Positions 21,786 to 33,590 of a stretch of 64,000 nt of DNA are shown piece by piece. The position numbers and the translations under genes are program-made. A model generated the notes under the pieces. The model searched no databases, had not been told where the DNA came from, and saw nothing but the letters and a program-made list of their open reading frames with translations. Source of the DNA: Okapia johnstoni (Eukaryota > Chordata > Mammalia > Artiodactyla > Giraffidae); NCBI GenBank assembly GCA_024291935.2, contig CM044316.1, forward strand, positions 74,726,501 through 74,790,500, read 5' to 3'. Every line of letters begins with the position of its first letter. Position 1 is the first letter of the stretch.

Positions 21786-22422
21786 ATGGCAAATAGAAGG
21801 GGGGAGAAAAAGAAGAAGCGGTGACAGATTTTATTTTCTTGGGCACCAAAATCACTGTGGACAGCGACTGTCACCATGAAATTAAAAGATGCTTGCTCCT
21901 TGGAAGGAAAGCTATTCTAAACCTTGACAGCATATTAAAAGGCAAAGATATCACTTTGGCAACAAAGGTTCATATAGTCAAAGCTATGGCTTTTCTAATA
22001 GTCAAGTACAGATGGTAGAGTTGGACCATAAAGTCTGAGCACTGAAGAATTGATGCTTTTGATATGTGGTGCTGGAGAAGACTCTTGAGATCCCTTGGAG
22101 AGCAGAGAGATCAACAAGTCAATCCTAATGGAAATCAACCCTGGATATTCATTGGAAAGACTCATGCTGAAGCTGAAGCTTCAATACTTCGACCAATTGA
22201 TGTGAGAGCCAATTCATTGGGAAAGACTCTGAAGCTGGGAAAGACTGAAGGCAAAAGCAGAAGAGGGCAGCAGAAGATGGATAGTTAGATGGCATCAATG
22301 ACTCAATGGACATGAATTTGAGCAAACTCTTGGAGATAGTGGAGGACAGAGGAGCCTGGCATGCTGCAGTCCATGGGTTTGCAAAAGAGTTGAACACAAC
22401 TTAGTGACTAAACAACAAAACA
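21786..22422 (+). mobile_element. 5'-truncated BovB 3' half
   Basis: Starts in the post-YADD region (catggcaaatagaagg, gacagattttattttcttgg), runs through the C-terminal domain (FIFLGTKITVDSDCHHEIKR readable at 21824-21883) and ends in the tail gtgactaaacaacaaaacaac. Broken by several frameshifts. Confidence 0.93.
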
Positions 22423-23283
22423 ACTTAGGTACATAAAGCATTAAAAGCTGATGGCTTATATTTACTTTTAATTTGTGGATGGATGAAGTTCTATCAAAAC
22501 TCTAAAGAGTTTTACCCATCCAAATAGAAGCTGAATAATCTTTTAACTTGAATTTTATGACTTTACAACTTCAGTAAACACTGATTCTGAATGTGTAATT
22601 TTTTGCGACACATAACTTTGAATAGTTGTCTTTCTTACTAATTGTATCATGTGATTTCACAGGTAACCAACAACTGGATATGAAGCATTCTGTATGGTCA
22701 AGTGAGCTAAACATTTTTTTTAATTAATTTATTTTTTATTGAAGGATAATATCTTTACAGAATTTTGTTTTCTGTCAAACCTCAACATGAATTGGCCATA
22801 GGTATACATATATACCCTCCCTTTTGAACCTCCTTTCATCTCCCTCCCCATCACACCCCTCTAGGTTGATACAGGGCCCCTGTCTGAGTTTCCTGAGCCA
22901 TAGAGCAAATTCCCATTGGCTATCTGTTTTACATATGGTAATGTAAGTTTCTATGTTACTTTTTCCATACATCTCACCCTCTCCTCCCCTCTCCCCATGT
23001 CCATAAGTCTATTCTCTATGTCTGTTTCTCCATTGCTGCCTTGTAAGTAAATTCTTCAGTACCATTTTTCTAGATTCCGTATATATCTGTTAGAATACGG
23101 TATTTAGGTTTCTCTTTCTGACCCACTTCACTTTGTATAATAGGTTCTAGGTCCATCCACCTCCTTAGAACTGACTCAAATGTGTTCCTTTTGTGGCTGA
23201 GTAATATTCTATTTTGTATATATACCACAACTTCTTTATCCATTCATCTGTCAATGGACATCTAGGTTGCTTCCATGTTCTAG

Positions 23284-23769
23284 CTATTGTAAATAGTGCT
23301 GCAGTGAACACTGGGATACATGTGTCTCAATTTTGGTTTCCTCAGGGTATATGCCTAGGGGTGGGATTGCTGAGTCATAAGGTGGTTTTATTCCTAGTGG
23401 TTTAAGGAATCTCCATACCATCTTCCAAAGTGGCTGTATCAATTTACATTCCCACCAACAGTTAAAGAGTGTTCCTTTTTCTCCACACCCTTTCCAGCAT
23501 TTATTGTTTGCAGACTTTTTAATGATGGCAATTCTGACTGGTGTGAGGTGATATCTCGCTGCAGTTTTGATTTGCATTTCTCTGATAATGAGTGATGTTG
23601 AGCATCTTTTCATTTGTTTGTTAGCCATCTGTATGTCTTCTTTGGAGAAATGTCTGTTTAGGTCTTTTTCCCACTTTTTAATTGGGTTGTTTGTTTTTCT
23701 GGTATTGAGTTGTATGTGCTGCTTGTATATTTTGGAAATTAATTCTTTGTCAGTTGTTTCATTTGCCAT
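23284..23769 (-). pseudogene. L1 ORF2 C-terminal domain remnant (161 codons)
   Basis: Matches the L1 ORF2 C-terminal part with [41 protein letters not shown] and a cysteine-rich stretch [20 protein letters not shown]. The L1 C-C-H-C motif normally has His before CWW; here the codon gives Asn. The frame stops at the normal end region, but upstream ORF2 is in other frames. Confidence 0.88.
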
Positions 23770-24014
23770 TATTTTCTCCCATTATGAGGGTTGTCTTTCC
23801 ACTTTGCTTATAATTTCCTTTGCTGTGCAAAAGCTTTTACGTTTAATCAGGTCCCACTTGTTTACTTTTGTTTTTATATCTGTTACTCTAGGAGATGGGT
23901 CATAGAGGATCTCACTTTGATTTATGTCATTGAGTGTTCTGCCGATGTTTTCCTCTAAGAGTTTTATAGCTTCTGGTCTTTGATCCATTTTGAGTTTATC
24001 TTTGTGTATGGTGT

Positions 24015-24285
24015 TGCTGCTGCTGCTAAACTGCTTCAGTCGTGTCTGACTCTGTGCGACCCCATAGACAGCAGCCCACCAGGCTCCCCCATCCCTGGGA
24101 TTCTCCAGGCAAGAACACTGGAGTGGGTTGCCATTTCCTTCTCCAATGTATGCACGTGAAAAGGGAAAGTGAAGTCACTCAGTCGTGTCCGACTCTTAGC
24201 GACCCCATGGTCTGCAGCCTACCAGGCTCCTCCATCTGTGGGATTTTCCAGGCAAGAGTACTGGAGTGGGGTGCCATTGCCTTCT
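24015..24285 (-). mobile_element. BOV-A2 SINE inserted in L1
   Basis: Two Bov-A monomers joined by a linker (ctccaatgtatgcacgtg...agtgaagtcactcag) with the GCT-repeat end (gctgctgctgctaaactgc). Both flanks are L1, but about 45 bp of L1 normally between tgtatggtgtt and gtccagt.tcccagc appears to be missing, suggesting a deletion at the insertion site. Confidence 0.93.
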
Positions 24286-24907
24286 GTCCAGTATCCCCAG
24301 CACCATTTATTGAAGAGGCTGTTCTTGCCCCATTGTATATTCTTGCCTCCTTTATAAAAAATAAGTTACCCATAGGTGCATGGGTTTATTTCTGGGCTTT
24401 CTATCTTGTTCCATTGGTCTATATTTCTGTTTTTGTGCCAATACCATCTGTCTTGATGACTGTAGCTTTGTACTATAACCTGAAGTCAGGAAGCTTGATT
24501 TTTCCAGCTCCATTCTTCTTTCTCAAGACTGCTCTCTATTCGGGGTCTTTTGTGTTTTCATATGAATCGTGAATTTTTTTGTTCTAGCTCTGTGAAAAAT
24601 GCCATTGGTAATTTGATAGGGATTGCATTACATCTGTAGATTGCATTTAGTAGTATTGCCATTTTCACGACATTGATTATTCCTACCCAGAAAGGTGGAA
24701 TATCTCTCCATCTGTTTATGTCATTTTTGATTTCTTTTGTTAGTGTCTTATAATTTTCTGTGTACAGTTCTGTTGTCTTCTTAGGTGAGTTTATTCCTAG
24801 ATATTTAATTCTTTTTGTTGCAATGGTGAAGGGGATTGACTCCTTAATTGCTCTGACTTTTCACTGTTAGTATTTAGAAATGCAAGTGATTTCTGTGTAT
24901 TCATTTT

Positions 24908-25632
24908 TTATCCTGCAACTTTGCTAAATTCACTGATTAGCTCTAGTAATATTCTGATAATATCTTTAGGGTTTTCTATGTACAGTATCATGTCATCTGC
25001 AAACAGTGAGAGCTTTACTTCTTCTTTTCTGAACTGGATTACTTTTATTTCTCTTTCTTCTCTGATTGCTGTAGCTAGGACTTCTAGAACTATGTTGAAT
25101 AATAGTGGCAAAAGTGGACACCCTTGTCTTGTTCCTGATCTTAGGGGGGATGCTTTGAATTTTTCACCATGAAGAATAATGTTTGTTGTAGGCTTATTAT
25201 ATATGGCTTTTATTATGTTGAGGTAAGTTCCTTCTATGCCCATTTTTTGAAGAGTTTTAATCATAATAGGTTCTGAATTTTGTCAAAGGTTTTTTTCTGC
25301 ATCTATTGAGATGATCATATGTTTTTTATCTTTCAATTTGTTAATATGGTATATCACATTGATTTCTGTATATTGAAGAATCCTTGCATCCCTAAAATAA
25401 ACCCAACTTGATCATGGTGTATAAGCTTTTCAATGTGTTGCTGAATTCTGTTTGCTAAAATTTTGTTGAGCATTTTTGCATCTATGTTCACCAGTGATAT
25501 TGGCCTGTAGTTTTCTTTTTTTGTTTTTTCTTTGTCTGGTTTTGGTATCAGGGTGATGGTGGCCTCATAGAATGAATTTGGAAGTGCTCCTTCTTCTGCA
25601 ATTTTTTGAAAGAATTTTAGAAGGATAGACAT
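24908..25632 (-). pseudogene. L1 reverse-transcriptase remnant
   Basis: Two antisense open pieces, 25354-25632 (92 codons) and 24908-25264 (118 codons). The first has [15 protein letters not shown] and [10 protein letters not shown]; the second has [34 protein letters not shown] and [15 protein letters not shown] with an intact FADD box. A frame break of about 90 bp lies between them, so no complete domain is encoded. Confidence 0.9.
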
Positions 25633-25903
25633 TAGCTCTTCTCTAAATGTTTGATAGAATTATTCTGTGAAGCCATCTGGTCCTGGGCTTTTTTTTGGGG
25701 GGGAGATTTTTGATCGCAGCTTCAATTTCAGTGCTTATAATTGGGTTGTTCTTAATTTCTATTTCTTCCTGGTTCAGTCTTGAGAGATTGAACTTTTCTA
25801 AGAATCTGTCCATTTCTTCCAGGTTATCTATTTTATTGCCATATAGTTGTTCATAATAGTCTCTTATAATCCTTTGTATTTCTGCATTGTCCGTTGTAAC
25901 CAT

Positions 25904-26556
25904 ACAGGAATGGGAGGCAAGTATGACTTTTATGTGAAAATGAAGAGGAATGTTAAAGGAATTCCTGTTACATAAATATGGCTAAGAATTGAACAAATGA
26001 CTGAGTTTTACAATCACCAGAGGCATTAAAGAAATAGAATGCTAATAACAGGTAAATTAGGGTTTAGAACAAAAGTAAAAAATATTATATAACTTTTAAT
26101 CAAAGAAAATTTTGAACACAGTCATAAATTCTTCTTCAAATCATTTTAAAATGCTACCTAGTTTGATGGTTACGTGCATATGTATTTGAAGGCTTTTAAA
26201 ATTTTTTTTATTACAAAAAGTTAATTTTTATTATTAGCTTGGAGTCAATATTCAATAAGCTTATATTAAAGTATTTGGAAAAAATGTTAAATGTATCCTC
26301 TTATATGAAGAGACTACTCTTAAAACTAGAGCTATCAAAATTTTGATATATTAATTGAATAACCTTTTAAATATCATTTCACTTTCAAAATATTGGAATA
26401 AATCCAACTTGGCTGCGATGATTATCCATTTTATATATCAGTGCATTCAATTTTAAAATATTTAAAATTTATGTGCATCATAAATTTGAAAGAATACTTT
26501 AAATTTATGTACATCAGAGATACTGGCCTATAATTTTTCTTTATTACAACATCCTC
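25904..26556. other. Unrecognised AT-rich stretch
   Basis: No gene or repeat supported. An approximate local repeat, aaatttatgtgcatcataaat / aaatttatgtacatcagag, occurs near 26465 and 26502. Confidence 0.5.
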
Positions 26557-26730
26557 ATCAGATTTTTTTAATTAATTATTTTATCTGGAGGCTAATTACT
26601 TTATAAAATTGTAGTAGTTTTTGCCATACATTGACATGAATCAGCCATGGATGTACATGTGTCCCCCATCCTGAATCCCCCTCCTGCCTCCCTCCCCATC
26701 CCATCCCTCAGGGTCATCCCAGGTTTTTAG
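26557..26730 (-). mobile_element. L1 3' UTR fragment (ruminant type)
   Basis: Reverse L1 tail: ggaggctaattactttataaa, tagtttttgccatacattgac, atgaatcagccatgg, then the C-rich cctccctccccatcccatcc block. Confidence 0.85.
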
Positions 26731-28913
26731 TTCTAACTAGGCTTCTCATTCCTAGGTAAGCATTGAGGTAATTAGAGTAATCAGAGTAAAGATAAAAGGA
26801 ATATACTTAGTCAATAATTATATGCAAAATAATTTAAAATTTGTTGAAAATATAAAAATAATATATTCTAATATGAAAATAAAATATTGCCCATTCAAAG
26901 TGTTTAGTTTATACCTCAATATAATAAAACATCAACTTGTAAATATCATAAATATAAAACTGAGTCAATGAATTCAAAATCAAAATAGGATTTTTAAATC
27001 TGAGCACTAGATAATTATGAAGCTGAGTGGCAAATCTCCGTGTAGAATTCTAAGTAAATCCTAAAGTATAATCTCTGAGTACAGTTTTGATAGAAAATAA
27101 TTAAAATTGGGTTATCTCAAGGTTTTAGACGTGTGATAGTGCTTTTGTACACTTATATCCTTTTAATGATACATAAACCCTAAAATTATCACATTTTCAT
27201 AGTTCAATTACTTTTGAAACTCTTTTTTAAAATCCTGAGTTAATCTAGGCAGTCAGCTACAGCTTTGAGTAGTTGGGTAAGCAAAGCCAAGTAATTTGCT
27301 ATATAATAATTGTTCTCACTTATAAAATACACCATAAATAGAATGTAATTTAGAGGTTTCTATTGGAATTACATAAATAAATTCTTAATACAGTTTCTGG
27401 TAGAAAAAATGGGCCAAAAAAGGCAACTATTACTAAAATTATTTATATGATCATTATTGTTAGTATTTTTATTATCAATTTACTTTTTCCAATGCAAACC
27501 CTAAGGCAGAGGCATGCTGAATCACAATTGATACAAATTGCTTAAAAACATAAGGATTATTAAAGTCATAGTAATTGTTTAAAAATAAGTCATATATTAG
27601 CAAGTTTTAATTTACTCAACTTCTTGAATCCAACCTAATGACTCCGAACTATCCCAGTATTTCTATCACTAAAAATAAATAATAAAAATGAAAAGAATAA
27701 AGTCCTTTCCCCTGCAATATACTTGAAAGAAACACTAGAATATTAATTTGCATGTGCTTCTACTTTTCATCCCCACCCTTCAAAAAATAACAATTTTAAC
27801 AGGATTGCACATCTACATAATTTTTCATGAATTATTCCACATTTATTTTTTTATTCCAACATATTTCCTGAAAAAAGAGTATTTTTTGTTTTTTTATGAA
27901 ATAGATTTTTGCTGGTCATAATTTTTAACTTTGAGATATGAAAATTAGGCTGTATACATACTGGAATATTTGTAAATACAGAATAGTTAGCAGTAGAATC
28001 TCCAGGATTTTAAAATTAGCAATCATTGGTTCAATCAACATTTTTAAGCGATTTCTATGTGACTTATCTTTTTCTAGATTACTTTATTATGTATAAGCTT
28101 GGAATTAAGACGCTAGAAGTAACTTAACTTTGGGTTACATTAAACTAATCCAAGACTTAATCCATAAATCTTGATGGGTAAAAGCATGTTTGGTAATGCT
28201 AATCAACGGTTAGTGGTTTTTAATGTCAGGGTTTGAGTGGTCTTAAAGTTTATTGGTCAGATTTATATTATTTCTAACTCTATTAGTCTAAATTAAAACT
28301 TTAGTATCTTTTTTATTTCTGTATCATTTTATATCTGTACTTCAAGATATAGAGCAACACCCAATTCCTTCAGGAGAATTCCTTTTGTCACACTGCTTAC
28401 CTCTATAAGTTGAATCAACCTGCTCTTTCTTTCATGATACATATCACTTCTGATACCATAAAATTTCAAAGAAATCCTCCTCAAAAATACTAATGGGATT
28501 GGAGTAGGTGTGTACTGAATGATTGTATAGCAAGCAATCACCATCAGTTTAATTTTTTAAATTATTTTATACTATTTGGAGACAAGAGAACAGACTTTAC
28601 TTCTGCATGCAGACTGTGATGATTTGATGTAATCAAAAATATATATATATATATATAAAGCCCCACAAAAACATAATGACAGTGCATCACTTCTGTTTTT
28701 CCAAAATTCGTATAGTGAATTAGTTTATTACACTGAAGAGTGACAGTACCACAGTTTTCACCAAAGATAATACCATTTATTAAAATTGTCTGAATTGACT
28801 CTAAAAAGTTTGAAAGTTTCTGGATCGTGTTAACTTTATGTTTTTCTTTGCAAAACACACTTGCATTGGAGTACAGAGAACTAGAAAACAAAATATCTTA
28901 GATAACAGTTTTT
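26731..28913. other. Long AT-rich stretch, nothing recognised
   Basis: No gene or clear repeat in about 2.2 kb. Small features only: an (AT)9 run at 28640-28657 and unremarkable frames of up to 109 codons (28562-28891) without domains. Confidence 0.55.
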
Positions 28914-31160
28914 AAAATGGACTGGAGTAGGTGAATTTAATACAGATGACTATTATACCTACTACTGTGGACAAGAATCCCTCAGAATAAATGGAGTAGC
29001 CCTCATAGTCAACAAAAGAGTCTGAAATGAAATACTTGGGTGCAGTCTCATAAATGACAGAATGATCTCTGTTTGTTTCCAAGGAAAACCATTCAATACC
29101 AAAGTAACACAAGTCTATGCCCCAACCACCAATGCCAAAGAAGCTGAATTTGAATGATTCCACGAAGACCTACAAAACCTCCTATAACTATCACCAAAAA
29201 AAAAAAAAAAAAGAAATGTCCTTTTTCATCAGAGGAGACTGGAATGCAAAAGTAAGAATTCAAAAGATATGTGGAATAACAGGCAAGTTTGGCCTCAGAG
29301 TACAAAATAAAGTAGGGCAAAGGCTAACAGAGTTTTACTGAGAGAATGCACTGGTCATAGAAAACACCTTCTTCCAACAACACAAGAGATGACTCTATAC
29401 AAGGACATCACCAGATGGTCAATGTTGATATCAGATTAATTATATTCTTTGCAGCCAAAGATGGAGAAGCTCTACACACTTAGCAAAAGCAAACCGGGAG
29501 CTGACTATGGCTCAGATCATGAACTCCTTATTGCAAAATTCACTTAAATTGAAGAAAGTAAGGAAAACCACTAGACCATTTGGGTATGACCTAACTCAAA
29601 TCCCTTATGATTATATAGTTGAAGTGACAAATAGACTGAAGGGATTAGATATGATAGAGTGCCTGAAGAACTATGGACAGAGGTTTAAAACACTGTACAG
29701 GAGGCAGTGATCAAAACCATCCCCTAAAAAATGAAATGCAAAAAGGAAAAACGGTTGCCTGAGGAGGCCTTACAAATAGCTGAGAGAAGAACAGAAGTGA
29801 GAAGCAAAGGAGAAAAGGAAAGATATATCCATCTGCATGCAAAGTTCCAAAGAATAGAAAGGAGAGATAAGAAAGCCTTCTTAAGTGATCCATGTGAAGA
29901 AATAGAGGAAAACAATAGAATGGGAAAGACTAGAGAGCTCTTCAAGAAAATTAGAGATACCAGGGAATATTTTATGCAAAGATAGGCACAATAAAGGATA
30001 GAAATGGCATGGACCTAACAAAAGCAGAGAAGGCAATGGCACTCCACTCCAGTACTCTCGCCTGGAAAATCCCATGGATGGAGGAGCCTGGTCCACGGGG
30101 AGGCTGCAGTCCATAGGGTCACTAAGAGTCAGACACGACTGAGCGACTTCACTTTCACTTTTCACTTTCATGCGTTGGAGAAGGAAATGGCAACCCACTC
30201 CAATGTTCTTGCCTGGAAAATCCCAGGGACAGGGGAGCCTGTTGGGCTGCCGTCTATGGGGTCACACAGAGTCGGACACGACTGAAATGACTTAGCAGCA
30301 GCAGCAGCAACAAAAGCAGAGGATATTAAGAAGAGGTAGCAAGAATACACAGAAGAGCTATGCAAAAAAGATCTTAATGACCCAGATAACCATGATGTGT
30401 GATCACTCACCTAGAGCCAGACATCCTGGAGGGCGAAATCAAGCGGGCCTTAGGAAGCATCACTACGAAGAAAGCTAGGGGAGGTGATGGAATTCCAGCT
30501 GAGCTATTTCGAATCATAAAAACCTGATGCTGTGAAAGTGCAATATGCTAGCAAATTTGGAAAAGTCAGCAGTGGCCAGAGGACTGAAAAAGGGCAGTTT
30601 TCTACCCAATTCCAAAGAAAGGCAATGCCAAAGAATGTTCAAACTAATGCACAACTGCACTCATCTCACACGCGAAGGGTGTAATGCTCAAAATTCTCTG
30701 AGCTAAGCTTCAACAGTACATGAACCATGAAGTTTAAGATGTTCAAGCTGGATTAGAAAAGACAGAGGAACCAGAGATTAAATTACCAACATCATTAGAT
30801 CAAAAAAGCAAGAGTTTCAGAAAAAAACATCTACCTCTGCTTTATTAACTACACTAAAGCCTTTGACTGTGTGGATCACAACAAAATGTGGAAAATTCTT
30901 AAAGAGATGGGAATACCAGACCACCTTACCTGCCTCTTGAGAGACCTGTATGCAGGTCAGGAAGCCACAGTTAGAACCGGGTATGGAACAATGAACAGGT
31001 TCAAAAGTGGGAAAGGAGTACGTCAAGGCTGTATATTGTCACCCTGCTTATTTAACTTTTATGAAGAGTACATCATGCAAAATGCCAGGCTGGATGAAGC
31101 ACAAGCTGGAATCAATATTGCTGGGAGAAATATCTAGAACCTTAGCTATGCAGATGATCC
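28914..31160 (+). mobile_element. BovB, 5'-truncated, left part
   Basis: Starts in the endonuclease (tggactggagtaggtgaatt) and covers the linker and RT up to the catalytic YADD codons at 31148-31158, where an ERV is inserted; BovB resumes at 33591. Readable blocks include KGLDMIECLKNYGQRFKTLYR at 29633-29700, VRQGCILSPCLFNFY near 31018 and LSYADD. Frameshifts and stops are frequent. A BOV-A2 lies at 30030-30308. Confidence 0.93.
30030..30308 (+). mobile_element. BOV-A2 SINE with 13-bp target duplication
   Basis: Two Bov-A monomers (aaggcaatggcactccactcc... and ...ggaaatggcaacccactcc) with the linker cttcactttcacttttcac and the terminal gcagcagcagca. The 13-bp aacaaaagcagag, itself BovB sequence, occurs at 30017-30029 and 30309-30321. 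Confidence 0.96.
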
Positions 31161-31544
31161 TGACAGGGCCCACATGGGGTCTCATTGATAAGATGGCTCA
31201 TTATGCCAACCTCACAAACAAAGATTAAAATCACAATGATCTGTGACTGACCAAAATGCCCAAATGGCATTCTGTTTTCTCACTCGTGCCTATCTTCTCA
31301 AAGCTAGGAGACTACCAGATTCTGGACCTCTGGCTATGTGACCACAGGACTCAAATAGAGGCTAAAAATTAACCATCTCTTCATAGAAATTTTCATTGGT
31401 GGGGTATAAGAAGGACATGTCAGAAAGGGAGGACGCTGGTTCTCCTTAAGAGCCAGCCACCCTCTCTTTTCCTTTGAATAAATTTCCCTTTTCTTGCCTG
31501 ACTGCCCAGATAGCTTTCTTTTTCTCTGCTCTCTCCTTATATTC
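31161..31544 (+). mobile_element. Class I ERV 5' LTR
   Basis: Begins with TG at 31161 directly after BovB. It contains a TATA-type box at 31405-31410 (tataag) and a polyadenylation signal AATAAA at 31477-31482, giving a U3-R-U5 layout of about 384 bp. A primer-binding-site-like sequence (tgatgccaaaacctgg) follows at 31545; I do not assign the tRNA. The first 43 bp recur inverted at 33548-33590. Confidence 0.87.
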
Positions 31545-31978
31545 TGATGCCAAAACCTGGAAGGGAAGATCCACCACAACTGGGTGGGCTCCTCTCATGG
31601 GCCCACCTCCTGTGGTCCCCTCCCTTGGATCTTGCTGAGAAACTGAGCTCTGGGACAGGACTCTCCATTTGCCTTACTGGACTGATATCCACACACAGGC
31701 CCGCATTTCATTCATTGGTTACAAGGGTGAGTGAAATCCCATTCCCTTGGATTCTCTCTCTCTTGCCTCCTTTCCAAGTCTTAGCAGTAAGGCAGGAGGA
31801 TCCCCACGGCTCTTGGGCCCCCAGCCTAGTGCCCCGTCTGACTTCAAAATAAGGGACACCCATTTCAAAGCAGACTATTATTACTCTCTGAAAAAGTCCT
31901 GAGAACGGGGACACCTTTTCTCTCAGACCTTTGTCCCTGCTTTCTCTTGCCCTTGTCTAACCTCCCTTTTTGGCTGCA
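31545..31978 (+). other. ERV leader between LTR and gag
   Basis: Untranslated leader between the primer-binding site and the gag start, with pyrimidine-rich tracts. A gtgagtgaaatcc sequence at 31729 could have been the splice donor (gtgagt). A 101-codon frame here (31547-31852) is not conserved with any gag part and is treated as accidental. Confidence 0.6.
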
Positions 31979-33547
31979 ATGGGAAATTCTCAATCCCAGC
32001 CCTCAGAATCTACTCTTCTAGGATGCCTTTTCCAAAACCTAAAAGCCTTGGGCTTCCAAGGGGAGATAAGACCAAAAAGACTTATTTACTATTCTAACAC
32101 TGTCTGGCCACAATACAGACCTAATAATAGGTCCCAACAGCCAGAAAAAAGAACTCTCAATTTTAATATTCTACGGGACCTCGATAACTTCTGCCCCCTA
32201 AAAAGGGCAGGTGGTTAGAAATCCCTTATGTTCAGGCTTTCTTTGCTCTTTGCTCTCGACCCTCCCTCTGTGAATCCTGTTCTGCTTGTCAAATACTCTT
32301 AGCTGACTCTGGGCCACATCCCCCTAATACAATGTCTCCCGATCCCTGTTCAGACTTTTCTTCTTCCTTAGACCCTTCTGACCACAGCCCACCCCCTGTT
32401 GCTCCCCACTTCAGGTCCAGTTCCACAACCTCCACCTTAGTCCCCGCCTCCCTCCCTCTTTCTCAAGCACAGGCCACCAGGGCAGCTCCCAACCCCACTC
32501 CCCTGCCTGTGCCAGAGGCAAGCTCTGAGACCTCAGCCCCACCCTCTATCCCAAGGGTCCCAAGGCTTCACCCCAACCTCCCTGGATCCTCTCCCCATAC
32601 CCCTACCAGGTCCTGGACAACTTTAAAACAGGAAACTTCACCGTAGGACCGCTACTTTATGGGAAGTAGCTGGAGCAGAAGGCATTGTTCTGGTTCATGT
32701 CTCATTCTCCCTCATTGATATATCTCAGATTGAAAAGCGTCTTGGCTTCTTCTCCTCAGACCCTGATAATTATCTAAAAGAATTCAAGTATCTTACCCAG
32801 TCTTAAGACTTAACCTGGCCTGATATTTACATCATACTTTCCTCCACTCTTCTCCCAGAAGAGAAGGAACCAGTATGGCAAGCCTCTCAGGCACATGCCT
32901 GTGAGATACACAGGACAGACTCGCTAAGCCCGTAGGGGGAATGGCTGTCCCCAGAGATGATTCCAACTGGGACTATCAGGCAGGGAGACATGGGCAAGCA
33001 GCCTGTAATCATATAGTTGCTTGCCTCATTGTGCCTCTTCAAAAGGCAAGGCATAAAGCCATCAACTTTGATAAGCTCCAGGAAATAACTCAAAGACTAG
33101 AGGAAAACCCGGCACAATTTCTAGCCAGGTTAACAGAAGCCCTACAAAAATATACAAAATTAGACCCCACTTCAGCCTAGGGCACCATTTTCCTTAACAC
33201 CCATTTTATCTCCCACTCATCCCCAGATATCCAAAAGAAACTAAAAAAGGCAGAAGAAGGCCCTCAAACCCCTCAGTGAGACCTTTTAAATTTAGCCTTT
33301 AAAATTTTCAATAACTGGGAAGAACAGGCAAAGTTAGAGAAGGCTCAATGAGATCAGGCCAAATACCACCTTTTAGCCACTGCCCTACATGGCTTCAAGC
33401 CTCCATCAACCAACAAAGAAAGGAAGCCACCTGGGCCCTGCTTCAAATATGGCAAAGAAGGCCACTGGGCCTGCTCATGCCTAAAGCCAAGGCCTCCTCC
33501 AGGTCCATGTCCCAGCTGTGGCATAAAGGGACGTTGGAACATCGACC
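31979..33547 (+). pseudogene. gag: Defective class I ERV gag (MA-CA-NC), truncated
   Basis: Starts MGNSQSQP, a good N-myristoylation start for matrix. It is broken by a one-base frameshift around 32200-32216, after which matrix continues as WLEIPYVQAFFAL, then a proline/serine-rich spacer (32332-32646). Capsid blocks follow: IDISQIEKRLG and YLTQS with an in-frame TAA at 32804-32806. The major-homology-type stretch EENPAQFLARLTEAL lies near 33100-33145. Further stops are near 33278 and 33347. Nucleocapsid has two zinc knuckles: the first reads CFKY with Tyr in place of the second Cys, and the second (CPSC..KGRW) has Arg for His and is cut at its last Cys codon, where the inverted LTR end begins. 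No protease, pol or env is present. Confidence 0.88.
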
Positions 33548-33590
33548 TAATGAGCCATCTTATCAATGAGGCCCCATTTGGGCCCTATCA
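33548..33590 (-). mobile_element. Inverted copy of the ERV U3 terminus
   Basis: 43 bp whose reverse complement matches 31161-31203 with three mismatches (tgatagggccc against tgacagggccc, then ctcattgataagatggctca identical). It ends ..CA immediately before BovB resumes. The insertion therefore has LTR U3 termini at both ends. The 5-bp gatcc (31156-31160) and gatac (33591-33595) are the target duplication. Confidence 0.9.

Larger units (their letters stand above)
22711..25903 (-). mobile_element. 5'-truncated ruminant L1 (3.2 kb including a SINE)
   Basis: Antisense L1 with a T-rich start (the poly-A end) at 22711, the 3' UTR to about 23280, then ORF2 from its C-terminus up to the endonuclease-RT linker at 25903. 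Readable protein blocks: C-terminal domain at 23284-23769, catalytic FADD and GTRQGCP in 24908-25264, [12 protein letters not shown] and [10 protein letters not shown] in 25354-25632, and YYEQLYGNKIDNLEEMDRF in 25643-25903. Stops and frameshifts separate the blocks. I saw no clear target duplication. Confidence 0.95.

Noticed and set aside
31547..31852. 101-codon frame in the ERV leader
   Set aside because: Lies between the primer-binding site and gag, where class I ERVs are untranslated; no gag similarity.
31161..33590. A DNA transposon with 43-bp terminal inverted repeats carrying gag
   Set aside because: The left end is a normal LTR with TATA and AATAAA followed by a primer-binding-like site and gag; the inverted end is better explained by a rearranged retroviral cDNA.
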